In this document: positions 6,570 through 7,474 of the stretch, one piece after another
How positions within the stretch are numbered: position 1 is the first letter of the stretch
Layout: every line of letters starts with the position of its first letter
NCBI GenBank assembly: GCA_045542315.1
Contig: JAZQKU010000087.1
Location: 1-7,474 of the forward strand
DNA length: 7,474 nt
DNA from: RGIG5299 sp045542315
GTDB lineage: Bacteria > Bacillota > Clostridia > Oscillospirales > RGIG5299
Direction: 5' to 3'
Made by a program: the position numbers and the translations under genes
Notes under the pieces: generated by a model
The model's input: only the letters and a program-made list of their open reading frames with translations
Told to the model about the DNA's origin: nothing
The model's database searches: none

Positions 6570-7472
6570 ATGAAACATTTACTTAAATTACTCGACCTTT
6601 CCGAAAAGGAAATCATCGACATACTCGATCTTGCCGACGAATTAAAGGCAGAAAATAAAAAGGGAATAGTCCATCACCGCCTTGCAGGCAAAACTCTCGG
6701 ACTTATATTCGAAAAGTCCTCTACCAGAACGAGAGTATCCTTTGAGGTAGGTATGTATCAGCTCGGCGGATATCCGCTTTTCTTAAGCTCGCGCGATCTT
6801 CAGCTCGGCAGAGGCGAGTCGATAGCCGATACCGCACGCGTCCTCTCGAGATACGTTGACGGAATTATGATAAGAACCTTCGAGCAGGAAAAGGTAGAAC
6901 AGCTTGCAGAATACGGATCTATTCCGATAATCAACGGCCTTACCGATTTCTGCCATCCCTGTCAGGTGCTTGCGGACCTTCAGACTATCCGTGAGTATAA
7001 GGGCGGCTTTGCGGGCAAAAAGCTCGTTTATATCGGCGACGGCAACAATATGGCAAACTCCCTCATCGTCGGCGGCCTTAAGGTCGGCATGAGCGTAGCC
7101 GTTGCATGCCCCAAGGGCTACGAGCCTGATGTAAAGGTTCTTGACTTTGCAAAGGGAAAGGATTTCCTTCTCACCGACGATATCTATGAGGCAGCAAAGG
7201 ACGCCGATGCTATCTATACCGACGTATGGGCAAGCATGGGTCAGGAGGGCGAAGCCGAGGAACGTAAGAAGGTATTTAAGAAATATTGTATCAGCTCCGA
7301 GCTTATGAAGGTTGCAAAACCCGACTGCATCGTTCTTCATTGCCTTCCCGCACATAAGGGCGAGGAGATTACCGAAGAGGTATTCGAGGCTCACGTAAAC
7401 GAGATTATGGACGAGGCCGAAAACCGTTTGCACGCACAAAAAGCTGTAATGGTAAAGGTAATGGAAAAATAA
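6570..7472 (+). CDS. argF: Ornithine carbamoyltransferase
   Basis: This enzyme makes citrulline from ornithine and carbamoyl phosphate, linking the acetylated half of the pathway to argG/argH. The protein has 300 residues and is complete, with TAA two bases before the window edge. Motifs are EKSSTRTRVSFE (48-59) with the carbamoyl-phosphate loop STRTR (51-55), FCHPCQVLADLQT (127-139) with HPCQ (129-132), IGDGNNMANSL (155-165), VWASMGQE (219-226) whose SMG loop contacts the ornithine side chain, HCLPAHKGEEI (257-267) with the active-site cysteine, and ENRLHAQKAVM (284-294). The SMG and HCLP motifs indicate an ornithine enzyme, distinct from the aspartate and N-acetylornithine carbamoyltransferases. 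An anabolic role is inferred from the operon; no arcA or arcC is seen. No carA or carB is in the window, so carbamoyl phosphate comes from genes elsewhere. Confidence 0.98.
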   Translation: MKHLLKLLDLSEKEIIDILDLADELKAENKKGIVHHRLAGKTLGLIFEKSSTRTRVSFEVGMYQLGGYPLFLSSRDLQLGRGESIADTARVLSRYVDGIMIRTFEQEKVEQLAEYGSIPIINGLTDFCHPCQVLADLQTIREYKGGFAGKKLVYIGDGNNMANSLIVGGLKVGMSVAVACPKGYEPDVKVLDFAKGKDFLLTDDIYEAAKDADAIYTDVWASMGQEGEAEERKKVFKKYCISSELMKVAKPDCIVLHCLPAHKGEEITEEVFEAHVNEIMDEAENRLHAQKAVMVKVMEK

Positions 7473-7474
7473 AC

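Noticed and set aside
6783..7439. A 218-codon open frame on the minus strand opposite argF
   Set aside because: It lies wholly within the strongly conserved argF gene, has no recognisable domain, and is explained by codon bias leaving the antisense frame free of stops.

Overview
The window is one uninterrupted run of seven co-directional (+ strand) arginine biosynthesis genes: argG (5' end cut off by the window edge), argH, argC, argJ, argB, argD and argF. All seven are assigned from strong family motifs. They fill essentially the whole window. The largest gap is about 22 bases and one junction (argH/argC) overlaps, so this reads as a single operon. No promoter, ARG box, terminator, RNA gene, mobile element, repeat array or CRISPR is visible. 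The promoter and any ArgR operator must lie upstream of argG. The window stops two bases after argF, so the end of the operon is not seen.

Organism: purine-rich Shine-Dalgarno sequences (AGGAGGG, GGAGGA, AAAGGA) about 6 to 9 bases before each start, a base composition near the mid-to-high 40s % GC by eye, and mixed use of AGA/CGC/CGT arginine codons suggest a Gram-positive anaerobe of the class Clostridia, perhaps an uncultured gut Oscillospiraceae-like lineage. This placement is inference; there is no rRNA or other marker gene here.

How the genes work together: ArgJ acetylates glutamate by transferring acetyl from N-acetylornithine (cyclic pathway). ArgB phosphorylates N-acetylglutamate, ArgC reduces it to the semialdehyde, and ArgD transaminates it to N-acetylornithine. 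ArgJ then releases ornithine and recycles the acetyl group. ArgF makes citrulline, ArgG condenses it with aspartate, and ArgH releases arginine and fumarate. With ArgJ present no argE is needed, and none is seen. Carbamoyl phosphate must be supplied by carAB located elsewhere. ArgB carries the N-terminal helix and C-terminal features of arginine-inhibited enzymes, as expected for the control point of a cyclic pathway.

I found no undescribed system. The points most worth a second look are a type 2 (alphaproteobacterial-style, short) ArgC in a probable Firmicute operon, a codon-usage difference between argG and argB, the start-codon choice of argJ, and the coupled argH/argC junction.
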